From: SG8-41 sp964521405 | GTDB lineage: Bacteria > Pseudomonadota > Gammaproteobacteria > Burkholderiales > SG8-41 | Assembly (NCBI GenBank): GCA_964521405.1 | Contig: CAZFRR010000065.1 | Coordinates: forward strand, 1-64,000 | Length of the DNA stretch: 64,000 nt | Direction: 5' to 3' | In this document: one piece after another, positions 30,419 through 38,428 of the stretch | How positions within the stretch are numbered: the first letter of the stretch is position 1 | Layout of the letters: each line of letters opens with the position of its first letter | Translations under genes and position numbers: made by a program | Notes under the pieces: model-generated | The model's database searches: none | The model's input: only the letters and a program-made list of their open reading frames with translations | What the model was told of the DNA's origin: nothing

Positions 30419-32809
30419 GAATTCCAGGGGATCCGGCACCGGGTCCCCGATCAGTGGCGTCTGCCAGTAGCGCCGGTAAATCGCGCGGTAGGGCGTCACG
30501 CTGATCATGCCTTCCGCGCTGATCGCGATCGTCACAGCGCCATCGCGATCACTGCGGTAGATGCGCGTGCCGGCGTCGCGGTAGCGCTCCACCACTTCGC
30601 GGTGAGGATGACCCAGCCGGTTGCGGTAGCCGGCCGTGAACACCGCCAGCTTCGGCTCGACTGCGCGCACGAACTCGGGGGTCGACGAAGTGCGGCTGCC
30701 GTGATGCGGCACCACCAGCACATCGGAGCGCAAACGATCGCGCGAGCGGGCCAGCAGCTCCTCTTCGGAGCGGCGCTCGATGTCGGCGGACAGCAAGATC
30801 CGGCCGCCCGCCGCCTCGACCGTGAGCACGCAGCCGCGGTCGTTGTCCTTCACTGCAGGATCTCCGTAGCTTGCCCGCGAAGGGTGCAGAATCTCGAAGC
30901 GCACGCCATCCCATTCCCATTGCTGCCCGGCCTCGCAGCGCAACGCCGGGTTGGCCTGCACCACCAGGGGATCGAGATCGGGCAACGACGTCAGCAGCCA
31001 GTCCATGGGTAACGCCTGCAGGACCGATGCCGCCCCGCCCCAGTGATCGTCGTCGTCGTGAGTGACGATCATGCCGTCGAGCCGCCTCACCCCGACCGCC
31101 CGCAGGTAGGGCACGATGATGCGGGTGCCGCTGTCCGCGCCCGGCCCGAACGCAGGACCGGCGTCGTAGAGCAGAGCGTGATTCGCGGTGCGAACCACTG
31201 CGGAGAGCCCCTGCCCGACGTCGAGGATGGCGAGCTCGACGTCTCCCGTTCTCAAGGCCGACGGCGCCACTGCGAACAGGGGCAGCAACCCGATCACGCC
31301 CAGCCAGCGCGCTGGCATCCCGCGCGGAGCGAGCAGCCAGGCCAGCGCAGAGACCGCGACGACCACGGCCCAGGCCGGGGGCGCGCGCTGCTCCCACACC
31401 ACGTCGGGCAGCAGGGCGAGCCACTCGAGCAGCGTCATGCACCCGCTCATCATGAGATGCGCGCAATGGAGGATGAAATCGAACGGCACCGCGACCCCGA
31501 TCAGCGCCAGTGGTGCGACGGCGAGGCTCACCACCGGGATCGCCACGGCGTTGGCAAGCGGCGAGACAATCGATACCTGCTGGAACATCGCCAGCAGTGG
31601 CGGGATCAGCGCCAGCGTCACCGCGATCTGCACCCTGGCCCAGCTCGCGAGCCAGTGGCTGCGGCCGATGCGGCCCACCGTGACGTACATGATGACGGCC
31701 ACGGCGCCGAACGACAGCCAGAATCCCGCCGCCAGCACCGCCCAGGGATCGATCAGCATGACCACAAGCAGCGCCACGCACAGCACGATCGACGCCGACT
31801 CGATGACGCCCAGCCACAGCGCGGCCGCGACCACGGCCAGCATGTAGACCGTGCGCTGCGCCGGCACCGCGAAACCCGCCAGCAGCGCATAGAGCAGCGC
31901 GGCGCCCAGCGCCCCGGCCGCCGCGGCCTTCAACGCAGGCAGCGCCAGCGTCAGCCGGGGAATGCGCCGCCACAGGCCGTAGACCAGCGCGAACACGAGG
32001 CCCGAGACCATGGTGACGTGCAGGCCCGAGATGCTCATCAGGTGGTTGACGCCGGTGCGGGTGAATGTCTGCCATTGTTCCGGCGGGATGGCGCGCTGGT
32101 CCCCGATCGCGAGCGCAACGATGACGCCGGCGTACGGCGCCTCCGGCAATGCGGCCTGGATGCGCGAGCGAATCATGCCGCGGGCGCGCTCGACCCAGTA
32201 GCCGGGCTCGTGCACCATCGTCGCCAGGCGCTCGCGGGCCGTTCTCGGCCGCACATAACCTGTCGCGCGGAGATTGCGTTCGAACAGCCACGCCTCGTAG
32301 TCGAAGCCGTGGGGATTGGCCGTGCCGCGCGGGCGCTTCAGCCTCACGGTCAATTGCCAGCGTTCGCCCGGCTCGAGCGAAGGAATGGTGGCGGGCCGGT
32401 CCTCGCGCGCTGGCGTGCCCCACCACGACAATACGATATGCCGCGGCACCCGCGCGTCCGGGGTCAGCACGCGCTCGACGTTGAACTCGAAGCGCACACC
32501 TCGCTCGTAAGCCTGCGGCAGCCCGGACACGACGCCGATGACCGCGATGTCGCGCCCTTCCCATTCCGCCGGCAGCGCGTCGGCGAGCCGCTCGCCCGCG
32601 CACCACGCCGCCCAGGAGAAACCCAGAGCGATGCACGCCGCCTTCACGGTTGCTTCGCGCAGCAGGCGCGCCATCCAGCCCTCGGGGCGGGCAGCGGCCG
32701 CCACGACTCCTGCCGCGCCGAACGCCAGCACCCAGCCGAACTCCGGCAGCGCGGCCTGCTGCTGCAGCCACCACGCGCCCGCCGCGAAGCACAGAACGTT
32801 GAGCCTCAT
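30398..32809 (-). CDS. comEC: DNA internalisation-related competence protein ComEC/Rec2
   Basis: 803 residues, inner-membrane DNA channel for natural transformation. N-terminal membrane helices and DUF4131 region (1-190), Competence domain with HLMSISGLHVTMVSGLVFAL (about 255) and many helices to about 520, then a C-terminal metallo-beta-lactamase-like domain (about 540-780: ILDVGQGLSAVVRTANHALLYDAG, VTHDDDDHWGG, VVPHHGSRTS). All key motifs are present. The final residues GMMNDE come from an intergenic repeat arm. Start ATG 32809. Divergent from DUF2062 across another repeat element. Confidence 0.95.
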   Translation of the reverse strand: MRLNVLCFAAGAWWLQQQAALPEFGWVLAFGAAGVVAAAARPEGWMARLLREATVKAACIALGFSWAAWCAGERLADALPAEWEGRDIAVIGVVSGLPQAYERGVRFEFNVERVLTPDARVPRHIVLSWWGTPAREDRPATIPSLEPGERWQLTVRLKRPRGTANPHGFDYEAWLFERNLRATGYVRPRTARERLATMVHEPGYWVERARGMIRSRIQAALPEAPYAGVIVALAIGDQRAIPPEQWQTFTRTGVNHLMSISGLHVTMVSGLVFALVYGLWRRIPRLTLALPALKAAAAGALGAALLYALLAGFAVPAQRTVYMLAVVAAALWLGVIESASIVLCVALLVVMLIDPWAVLAAGFWLSFGAVAVIMYVTVGRIGRSHWLASWARVQIAVTLALIPPLLAMFQQVSIVSPLANAVAIPVVSLAVAPLALIGVAVPFDFILHCAHLMMSGCMTLLEWLALLPDVVWEQRAPPAWAVVVAVSALAWLLAPRGMPARWLGVIGLLPLFAVAPSALRTGDVELAILDVGQGLSAVVRTANHALLYDAGPAFGPGADSGTRIIVPYLRAVGVRRLDGMIVTHDDDDHWGGAASVLQALPMDWLLTSLPDLDPLVVQANPALRCEAGQQWEWDGVRFEILHPSRASYGDPAVKDNDRGCVLTVEAAGGRILLSADIERRSEEELLARSRDRLRSDVLVVPHHGSRTSSTPEFVRAVEPKLAVFTAGYRNRLGHPHREVVERYRDAGTRIYRSDRDGAVTIAISAEGMISVTPYRAIYRRYWQTPLIGDPVPDPLEFGMMNDE

Positions 32810-32854
32810 TGCCCTGTAACGCGCGAGGCGCTTGCCGGTGGACGCTTAAAGACC

Positions 32855-32955
32855 GTGATTCGTGAATCGAGCATCCCCTCACCCTGCTCTCTCCCCCACT
32901 GTGGGGGAGAGGGAAGTTGAGGTCGAATCACGATTCACGAATCACGATTCACGAT
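32855..32955. repeat. Two-armed GTGATTC / AATCACG heptad repeat around a GC-rich hairpin
   Basis: Left arm 32855-32869 (GTGATTCGTGAATCG); right arm 32924-32955 with four inverted words of the AATCACG / ATTCACG type, 7-nt period. The core holds the palindrome CTCTCCCCCAC-T-GTGGGGGAGAG (32889-32911), similar to the centres of the 165-bp elements at 37.2 and 60.1 kb. It lies between the divergent comEC and DUF2062 starts, so it occupies both promoters. Confidence 0.9.
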
Positions 32956-32985
32956 TTTTGGGAAACTAATCAGTAAAATGCCCCA

Positions 32986-33546
32986 ATGCCCCGCAAGTAC
33001 TTCCGCAAGCTCCTGCCCAGCCACGAAACCATACGGGCGAACCGCCACATCGCCCGGCTCGGGCCGTGGCTCCAGCATCACAACCTGTGGCACCTGCACC
33101 GCCGGTCGGTGGCGGGCGGCGTCGCGGCCGGCCTGTTCGCGGGCCTCATACCCGGCAGCAACCCGGTCCAGTTCACAGCGGGGGCGCTGCTGGCGATCGC
33201 GGGCCGGGTCAACCTGCCGATCGCGGTGCTGGTGACGCTGTACTCCAACCCGCTCACCATCGTTCCGCTCTACTACGTCGCTTTCAAACTCGGGCAACTG
33301 GCCCTGCTGCAATCGGGTGACGAGCTGCCTCCGCTCGCATTCGGACTGGAGGGCAAGGGTTTCGGCGAATGGCTGCCGACGGCGCTGGAATGGCTGGGGT
33401 CCGTCGGCAAGCCGCTGGCGATCGGCCTGCCCTTGCTGGCGCTCACGCTGGCGTTGGTCGGCTATTTCGCGGTGGACTGGACGTGGCGCCTCTACGTGCG
33501 CTGCGCCTGGCAGCGCCGCCAACGGCGGCGCGCTGTAAAGCAATAA
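32986..33546 (+). CDS. DUF2062 membrane protein
   Basis: 186 residues. Basic N-terminus (MPRKYFRKLLPSHETIRANRH), then the DUF2062 core with two or three membrane segments: SVAGGVAAGLFAGLIPGSNP (about 43-62), VNLPIAVLVTLYSNPLTIVP (about 75-95) and a last helix near 145-165, ending in a basic tail. The gene normally sits in the lolC-lolD-DUF2062-comEC neighbourhood of Betaproteobacteria, here slightly scattered. No function is established. Start at the second ATG (32986); the first, eight bases earlier, is out of frame. Confidence 0.88.
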   Translation: MPRKYFRKLLPSHETIRANRHIARLGPWLQHHNLWHLHRRSVAGGVAAGLFAGLIPGSNPVQFTAGALLAIAGRVNLPIAVLVTLYSNPLTIVPLYYVAFKLGQLALLQSGDELPPLAFGLEGKGFGEWLPTALEWLGSVGKPLAIGLPLLALTLALVGYFAVDWTWRLYVRCAWQRRQRRRAVKQ

Positions 33547-33564
33547 ACCTAGAAAAAGCCGCTT

Positions 33565-33695
33565 GCCACAGAGGACACGGAGTTCACAGAGGAAAATCAT
33601 TTCCGTATGTCATTATCGAGCCTCACCCATCAGGTGAGCGTGGCGCGCTGACTCAACCTTTTGAATCTCTCTGTGTTCTCTGTGACCTCTGTGGC
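33565..33695. repeat. Two-armed CACAGAGGA repeat (9-nt period)
   Basis: Left arm 33565-33592 (GCCACAGAGGACACGGAG, then TTCACAGAGG); right arm 33667-33695 (CTCTCTGTGTTCTCTGTGAC, then CTCTGTGGC). Core of about 75 bp with a CCTCACC..GGTGAG stem. Same word family as 17752-17843. It separates DUF2062 from the AlkA-type gene. Confidence 0.9.
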
Positions 33696-33724
33696 TGAAT
33701 GACAGTCTTTTTTGCGAACATGCA

Positions 33725-34345
33725 ATGAGAACACCTGATTACTGGCCCCAGGCAACGCGAGAACTGGCGCAGCGCGATGCGGTGCTGCGGGAACTGATCG
33801 CGCGTTTCCAGGGCCTTGCACTGGGTAGCCGCGGCGATGCGTTTTCCACGCTCGCGCGCTCCATCGTCGGCCAGCAGATCTCGGTGAAGGCGGCGCAAAG
33901 CGTGTGGAACAGGCTTTCTGGCCGCCTCTCCGCCGTATCGCCGGCAGCCGTAAGCCGCACTCGCATTTCCACTTTGCGGGCATGCGGGTTATCAGGCCAG
34001 AAAGCCTTATATCTGCGGGACCTTTCCCGAAACTTCCTCGACGGCACGCTCGATGCGCATCGCTGGCACTCCCTCGGGGATGAGGCCGTGATTGCCGAGC
34101 TGACTCTTGTCAAAGGCATCGGCCGCTGGACCGCCGAGATGTTCCTCATGTTTTTCCTCGCGCGCCCCGACGTGCTGCCGCTCGCTGATCTCGGACTGCA
34201 ACGGGCGATGCGGTTGCATTACAACCGTGCCCGCCCCTTGACTGCCGCGCGCATGCAAAAAATCGGAGCGGCGTGGGCGCCGTGGCGTTCGGTGGCCACG
34301 TGGTATATGTGGCGGTCGCTGGATCCGATACCGGTCGAGTACTGA
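33725..34345 (+). CDS. DNA-3-methyladenine glycosylase II (AlkA-type, HhH-GPD)
   Basis: 206-residue base-excision repair glycosylase removing alkylated purines. HhH-GPD core: FSTLARSIVGQQISVKAAQSVWNRL (about 41-65), hairpin LTLVKGIGRWTAEMFLMFFLARPDVLPLADLGLQRA (about 127-160) with the catalytic Asp in LADLGL. It lacks the N-terminal AlkA_N domain of E. coli AlkA, so it is the short form common in Betaproteobacteria. Monocistronic, flanked by repeat elements on both sides. Confidence 0.9.
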   Translation: MRTPDYWPQATRELAQRDAVLRELIARFQGLALGSRGDAFSTLARSIVGQQISVKAAQSVWNRLSGRLSAVSPAAVSRTRISTLRACGLSGQKALYLRDLSRNFLDGTLDAHRWHSLGDEAVIAELTLVKGIGRWTAEMFLMFFLARPDVLPLADLGLQRAMRLHYNRARPLTAARMQKIGAAWAPWRSVATWYMWRSLDPIPVEY

Positions 34346-34351
34346 CTAAAT

Positions 34352-34456
34352 GCGTGATTCGTGATTGATGATTCGTGAGTCGAGCGTTCTTGCGCCATCC
34401 TATTCCCGCATGGGCAGAGAAAAACAAAAAATCGATTCACGACTCACGATTCACGC
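34352..34456. repeat. Two-armed GTGATTC / ATTCACG heptad repeat
   Basis: Left arm 34352-34384 (GTGATTC GTGATTG ATGATTC GTGAGTC); right arm 34433-34456 (ATTCACG ACTCACG ATTCACG). Core about 48 bp. Same word family as 32855-32955. It fills the space between the AlkA-type gene and the small membrane protein gene and ends 12 bp before the latter's ATG. Confidence 0.9.
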
Positions 34457-34468
34457 CTTTTCAAGACG

Positions 34469-34825
34469 ATGACGCACGCCGAATTCACCGCCGCCCACTC
34501 GCGCGGCGAAATCAAGATCGAGATCGACCCGAAAGCCGCGGCGCGCCATCTGTCGGCGCGCCTGCTGCTGCCGTTCGTGATGATGCCGGTGCTGGGGATC
34601 GGCGTGGCGCTGGCGCTGACCGGCTGGATCTTCACCGGTCTCGCCGTCATCGCCGCCGGCATCCTCGCGCCCCGGCTCATCAAGCGCGCCGCGCCGCATT
34701 TCATCCTGACCCAAGCGCTGCAAGATCCAGCCGTATACGAGGAAGTCACTCAATCCGGCTTGCTGCGTTCCACACGGCTGACGACTGACGGTGAAACTTC
34801 ACCGCCAAGACGCGAAGAACGCTAA
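34469..34825 (+). CDS. Small membrane protein of unknown function
   Basis: 118 residues, not recognised. A charged N-terminal segment (1-30) is followed by two membrane helices (LLPFVMMPVLGIGVALALTG, about 34-53, and IFTGLAVIAAGILAP, about 54-68), then a soluble tail. The last dozen residues (DGETSPPRREER) and the stop codon are encoded by an intergenic repeat arm (CGCCAAGACGCGAAG words), so the original C-terminus was probably near TRLTT. Its neighbours give no clue to its role. Confidence 0.6.
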   Translation: MTHAEFTAAHSRGEIKIEIDPKAAARHLSARLLLPFVMMPVLGIGVALALTGWIFTGLAVIAAGILAPRLIKRAAPHFILTQALQDPAVYEEVTQSGLLRSTRLTTDGETSPPRREER

Positions 34826-35124
34826 GGAAGGATTACGACGGGTCGCTAAGGACGCAAAGGCCGCGAAGGAAATAATAATTACAACAAAGGTCGCTAAGAC
34901 AGCGCCAAGGGTGCTATCGGCAGGACAATTTGGAATAGATTTGAACCACGGCCGAACCGGATTACTAAACATTACAATTCCGACAGCGTTTCCTATTCCC
35001 CGCTTGGCGCTGTCTTCGCGTCCTTTGGTTGGTTTTCGATAATGTATTCCTTCGCGGCCTTGGCGGCCTTTGCGTTGAGGCTTCTATTTTCCTTCGCGGC
35101 CTTGGCGGCCTTCGCGTTGAAGCT
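34797..35124. repeat. Complex two-armed repeat (CGCAAAGGC / GCGAAGG words, 9-nt period) with 42-bp duplication
   Basis: This is the whole 305-bp gap before lolD; no gene is seen in it. Left arms 34801-34827, 34842-34869 and 34888-34910 hold words such as GCTAAGGAC, GCAAAGGCC, GCGAAGG. Right arms (about 34998-35028, 35049-35083, 35091-35124) hold the inverted forms CCTTCGCGG, CCTTGGCGG, CCTTTGCG. The last two right arms are a direct duplication with a 42-bp period. GCGCCAAG (34902) and CTTGGCGCTGTCTT (35003) show the inversion clearly. Confidence 0.88.
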
Positions 35125-35130
35125 TTGCTG

Positions 35131-35862
35131 TCACCGCTCCGACTGGAGCGTCCCGTCGACCAGCCGCAGGATGCGATCGGCCCGCCGGGCGATCTCGGGG
35201 TCATGCGTCACGATCACGAGGCTCGTCCCGCTGCTGCGATTCAACTCCAGCATCAGTTCGAACACGGTTTCCGCCGTGTGCCGGTCGAGGTTCCCGGTGG
35301 GCTCATCCGCGAGCACGCAGGCCGGCCGGGTCACCAGCGCCCGCGCGAGCGCGGCGCGCTGGCGCTCGCCGCCCGAGAGCTCCCCGGGACGATGCTGCAG
35401 GCGGTGATCGAGACCGACCTGCTTCAGCAAGCCTGCCGCCGCGCCGTAAGCCGCGCTCTTCTCCACGCGCCGGATAAGAAGCGGCATCGCCACGTTCTCC
35501 AGCGCCGAGAATTCCGCCAGCAGATGATGGAACTGGTAGACGAAGCCTAGCGACCGGTTGCGCGTCGCACCGCGCTCCGCCTCGCTTTGCCGGCTCAGGT
35601 CCTGCCCCAGCACCTTCACCTCGCCTTGCGTGGCGTCATCCAGCCCGCCGAGGAGATGAAGCAGCGTGCTCTTGCCCGAGCCCGAGGCGCCGACAATCGC
35701 CACGCGCTCTTGCGCCGCGATGTCGAGATCCACCCCCGCCAGCACCGGCACCGCCACCTTGCCCTGGTGAAACGTCTTGCGGAGGTTGCGGCAGGAAATT
35801 ACCGGCACGCCGGCTGCGCCGGAGTGCTGAGTGCTGAGTGATGAGTGCTGAGCGCTATTCAT
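35131..35862 (-). CDS. lolD: Lipoprotein-releasing ABC transporter ATP-binding protein LolD
   Basis: 243 residues. Walker A GASGSGKSTLLHLLGG, Q-loop region, signature LSGGERQRAALARAL, Walker B ACVLADEPTGNLD, and the H-loop VIVTHD. Works with LolC/E in the inner membrane to release lipoproteins to LolA. Its ATG (35862) overlaps the lolC end (ATGAATAG), but residues 2-15 (NSAQHSSLSTQHSG) are encoded by a TGAGTGC repeat arm. The authentic domain starts near VPVISCRNLRKTF, so an internal GTG (GTG-CCG-GTA-ATT) is an alternative start. Confidence 0.95.
   Translation of the reverse strand: MNSAQHSSLSTQHSGAAGVPVISCRNLRKTFHQGKVAVPVLAGVDLDIAAQERVAIVGASGSGKSTLLHLLGGLDDATQGEVKVLGQDLSRQSEAERGATRNRSLGFVYQFHHLLAEFSALENVAMPLLIRRVEKSAAYGAAAGLLKQVGLDHRLQHRPGELSGGERQRAALARALVTRPACVLADEPTGNLDRHTAETVFELMLELNRSSGTSLVIVTHDPEIARRADRILRLVDGTLQSER
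35819..35857. repeat. GTGCTGA heptad arm inside the 5' end of lolD
   Basis: Five words of the GTGCTGA type (GAGTGCTGAGTGCTGAGTGA and onward) run from 35819 into the lolC/lolD junction. No inverted partner is seen nearby. It is translated as residues like HSSLSTQHS if lolD starts at the overlapping ATG. Confidence 0.8.
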
Positions 35863-37096
35863 ACCGCAAAGCTTCCGCGGGATTGATCTTCGCTGCGCGC
35901 CAGCTCGGATAGATCGTGGCGGCCAGCGACAGCGCGAACGAGACCGCGGCAGTGATCAGCACATCGGGCAGCTGCAGCTCGGATGGCAGGTCGCTGATGT
36001 AGTAAACATCCTTGGAGAGAAATTTCATGCCGAAAAGGCCCTCGATGAATGGCACCACCGTCTCGACGTTCAACGCGAGCGCAATGCCGCCCGCCAGCCC
36101 CAGCAACGTGCCGGCGACGCCGATCAGCGTGCCCTGGATCATGAAGATCCGGGTAATGCTCGAGGGCGCCGCCCCCAGCGTGCGCAGGATCGCGATGTCC
36201 GCCTGCTTGTCGGTGACCACCATCACCAGGCTCGAGACGATGTTGAACGCCGCCACCGCGATGATGAGTATCACCACGATGAACATCATCCGCTTCTCGA
36301 TCTGCACCGCGCGGAAGAAGTTGGCGTGCTGCTGGGTCCAGTCGCTGGCATAGATGTCGGGGCCGAGCGAGCGGGACAGGTCGCGCGCGACGCGCGTCGC
36401 CTCGAAGAGATCCTTCAGCTTCAACCGCACCCCGGACACCGCCTCGCCCAGGCGGAACAGGCGCTGCGCATCCTCGACGTGGACCAGCGCCAGGCCGGAA
36501 TCGTATTCGTAATGGTCCACCGCGAAGATGCCCACCACCGTGAACTGCCGCAACCGCGGAATGACCCCGGCCGGCGTCACCTGCCCCTGCGGCGCGACCA
36601 TCACCACCTTGTCGCCCTGCGCCGCCCCCAGCGCCCGCGCGAGCTCGACGCCCAGCACGACGCCGTATTCGCCCGATTTCAGGTTTTCAAGACGGCCGCT
36701 CCGCATGTGCCGGCCGATGTCAGCGACTTTCTCCTCGTGCTCCGGCAGAACACCGCGCACGTATGCGCCCCGCACCGCCGAGCCGTTGGTCAGCAGCCCC
36801 TGCGCGGTCACGTAGGGGGCGGTGGCCAGCACCTGGTCGTGGCGCGCCGCCGCGGCTGCGACGCCCTTCCAGTCGCCCAGCGTCCCGCTCCCGCCGGAGA
36901 GCTGCACGTGGGAAGCCACGCCCAGTATCCGCGTGCGGATCTCGCGCTGAAAACCGTTCATCACCGACAGCACTGTGATCAGCACCGTCATGCCGAGCGC
37001 GATGCCGGCCACCGAGATCAGCGCGATGAAGGAGATGAAATGATTGCGGCGCTTGGCGCGCGTGTAGCGAAGGCCGATGAAGAATTCGTACGACAC
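35855..37096 (-). CDS. lolC: Lipoprotein-releasing ABC transporter permease LolC/LolE
   Basis: 413 residues, usual LolC length. First membrane helix at about 22-48 (NHFISFIALISVAGIALGMTVLITVLSVM), a large periplasmic MacB-like core (about 50-255), three further helices (about 265-400: MMFIVVILIIAVAAFNIVSSL, and the two near the C-terminus). Starts at GTG 37096, giving (M)SYEFFIGLRYTRAKRRNHFIS. A longer opening is unlikely because it lacks family support. One permease gene is seen rather than separate lolC and lolE, as in many Betaproteobacteria. Confidence 0.93.
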   Translation of the reverse strand: MSYEFFIGLRYTRAKRRNHFISFIALISVAGIALGMTVLITVLSVMNGFQREIRTRILGVASHVQLSGGSGTLGDWKGVAAAAARHDQVLATAPYVTAQGLLTNGSAVRGAYVRGVLPEHEEKVADIGRHMRSGRLENLKSGEYGVVLGVELARALGAAQGDKVVMVAPQGQVTPAGVIPRLRQFTVVGIFAVDHYEYDSGLALVHVEDAQRLFRLGEAVSGVRLKLKDLFEATRVARDLSRSLGPDIYASDWTQQHANFFRAVQIEKRMMFIVVILIIAVAAFNIVSSLVMVVTDKQADIAILRTLGAAPSSITRIFMIQGTLIGVAGTLLGLAGGIALALNVETVVPFIEGLFGMKFLSKDVYYISDLPSELQLPDVLITAAVSFALSLAATIYPSWRAAKINPAEALRYE

Positions 37097-37125
37097 CGCG
37101 TCGGTCTGGAAGGAAAAAATGGGAA

Positions 37126-37140
37126 TGGCACAGTGTGCCA
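37126..37140. promoter_or_regulatory. TGGCACA-G-TGTGCCA palindrome upstream of lolC
   Basis: A perfect 7-bp dyad with a single central base, 30 bp upstream of the lolC GTG start. Its symmetry suits a protein operator, but no regulator can be named. Confidence 0.35.
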
Positions 37141-37197
37141 CACGCCTTGCGCCACGCCAAGAATTTGCCGGGACCCGGAAAATTCCTGGAGCACGCA

Positions 37198-37393
37198 ACA
37201 AAATGACAAAACCGGTGAAACCACCCCCATCCCAACCTTCCCCCTGAGGGGGAAGGGGAATTTTTTCTTCCCCCTGAGGGGGAGGAGAACTCTTTTCTGC
37301 GCGAGAAAAAACATTCCCTCCCCCTCAGGGGGAGGGCCAGGGTGGGGGTGGTTCGTTTGCTTCGCGACCACTCATTCTGCTACCAGTTCTTAG
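37198..37393. repeat. GC-rich dispersed repeat, copy 1 (inverted relative to copy at 60.1 kb)
   Basis: It occupies most of the 321-bp divergent gap between lolC and the RpfE-like gene. Contents in order: ACCGGTGAAACCACCCCCAT, three CCCCCTGAGGGGG or CCCCCTCAGGGGG hairpins, GAGAACTCTTTTCTGCG, and GTGGGGGTGGTTCGTTTGCT. The reverse complement of the whole unit occurs at 60124-60390 with few differences apart from a 75-bp insertion there. The core match is about 165 bp (37215-37379), fading at both ends around ACCGGT-like bases. No ORF of merit lies inside. Confidence 0.93.
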
Positions 37394-37417
37394 TGCTACA
37401 CTGCGCCTGCCCTCAAC

Positions 37418-38428
37418 ATGCACGTAACACTCCTCGTTCCCGATCTGTTCTGGCCGCGCGACGACGGCGGGGGGGCGTACCGGGAACTGGAATTGCCGGC
37501 GCTGGCAAGATTTCTCTCTCGTTCCCGGCGGCGCAGCCTTCCTCCACTCGGCCTCGAAGCGTGGCTGTGCCAGGCTTTCGGGGTCGAGCGCCAGCAGGAC
37601 TGGCCCGTCGCCCCGATCACACTCGGCTTCGACGGCGGTGATGCCGGCGACGATTACTGGCTGCGCGCCGACCCGGTACACCTGGTCACCCGCCGGGACC
37701 AGCTGACGCTGGTCGATTCCGAAGTGCTGCAACCCGGCGAAGAAGAAGCGGCCGAACTCATCGCAGCTATTAACCGCCACTTTGCCGGCGATGGCCTGGT
37801 TTTCCAGGCGCCACAGCCGGCGCGGTGGTATTTGCGCGTTCCCGGCTCGCCGCGCCTGGCGACGCGCGAGATCTCCGCGGTGGCGGGCCAGGATGTCGGC
37901 GGCGCACTCCCCTCCGGCGAGGACGGCCCGCGCTGGCGGCGGCTGTTCAACGAGATCCAGATGCTGCTGCACGAGCATCCCGTGAATCAGCGCCGGGAAT
38001 CCAGCGGGAAACTGCCAATCAATAGTGTGTGGTTGTGGGGCGGCGGGCAGCGGCAGGCAGCTTCCGGGCGACCGTTCTCGCACGTGGGTGGCAAGAACGC
38101 GCTCGCCCTTGCCCTCGCCGCGAGATGCGGCGCCGAGACGACAGTCCCAGGTAGCGTGCCTGACCGGGCGGCGCGCACGCTCATAGTGGCAGAAGCGCCC
38201 GCCGCGCGTTATGGAAATGACGAGGCCTGGCGGCAGGCGCTCGCGGAAATCGAGCGCGACTGGTTCGAGCCGCTAGTCTCGGCTCTGCGCCGCCGCACAC
38301 TCGAGGGACTTGCCGTGGTTGCCCTGCATCCGCGCGCCTGCGAGCGCTTCGAGGCGACGGCCACGGATCTGCTCAAGTTCTGGCGGCCGGTTCGCGAACT
38401 TTCCGTCCATGCCCCGGGGGACCGCTAA
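37418..38428 (+). CDS. RpfE-type conserved protein (COG4255-like)
   Basis: 336 residues, cytoplasmic. The opening MHVTLLVPDLFWPRD, the middle YWLRADPVHLVTRRDQLTL, RWYLRVP, the FNEIQMLLHEHPVNQRRE stretch and NSVWLWGGG are shared by a Proteobacterial family, one of whose members in Xanthomonas is RpfE, and these regularly adjoin recJ. The WLRADPVHL and NSVWLWGGG segments recall phosphoglycerate-mutase-related proteins. Function not established. Its stop overlaps the recJ start by one base (TAATG), so the two are translationally coupled. Confidence 0.65.
   Translation: MHVTLLVPDLFWPRDDGGGAYRELELPALARFLSRSRRRSLPPLGLEAWLCQAFGVERQQDWPVAPITLGFDGGDAGDDYWLRADPVHLVTRRDQLTLVDSEVLQPGEEEAAELIAAINRHFAGDGLVFQAPQPARWYLRVPGSPRLATREISAVAGQDVGGALPSGEDGPRWRRLFNEIQMLLHEHPVNQRRESSGKLPINSVWLWGGGQRQAASGRPFSHVGGKNALALALAARCGAETTVPGSVPDRAARTLIVAEAPAARYGNDEAWRQALAEIERDWFEPLVSALRRRTLEGLAVVALHPRACERFEATATDLLKFWRPVRELSVHAPGDR

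Noticed and set aside
31043..32920. 625-codon open frame opposite comEC
   Set aside because: Antisense shadow with Arg/His/Gln-rich low-complexity translation; the comEC motifs on the other strand are complete.
34352..34456. Typical enterobacterial REP/BIME element
   Set aside because: The sequence is made of 7-nt tandem words in inverted arms, not the 20-40-bp REP palindrome with a GTAG-type head, and no RAYT transposase gene is present.
37198..37393. Insertion sequence
   Set aside because: The unit is too short to encode a transposase and no transposase gene is seen in the window; at most it is a non-autonomous element.
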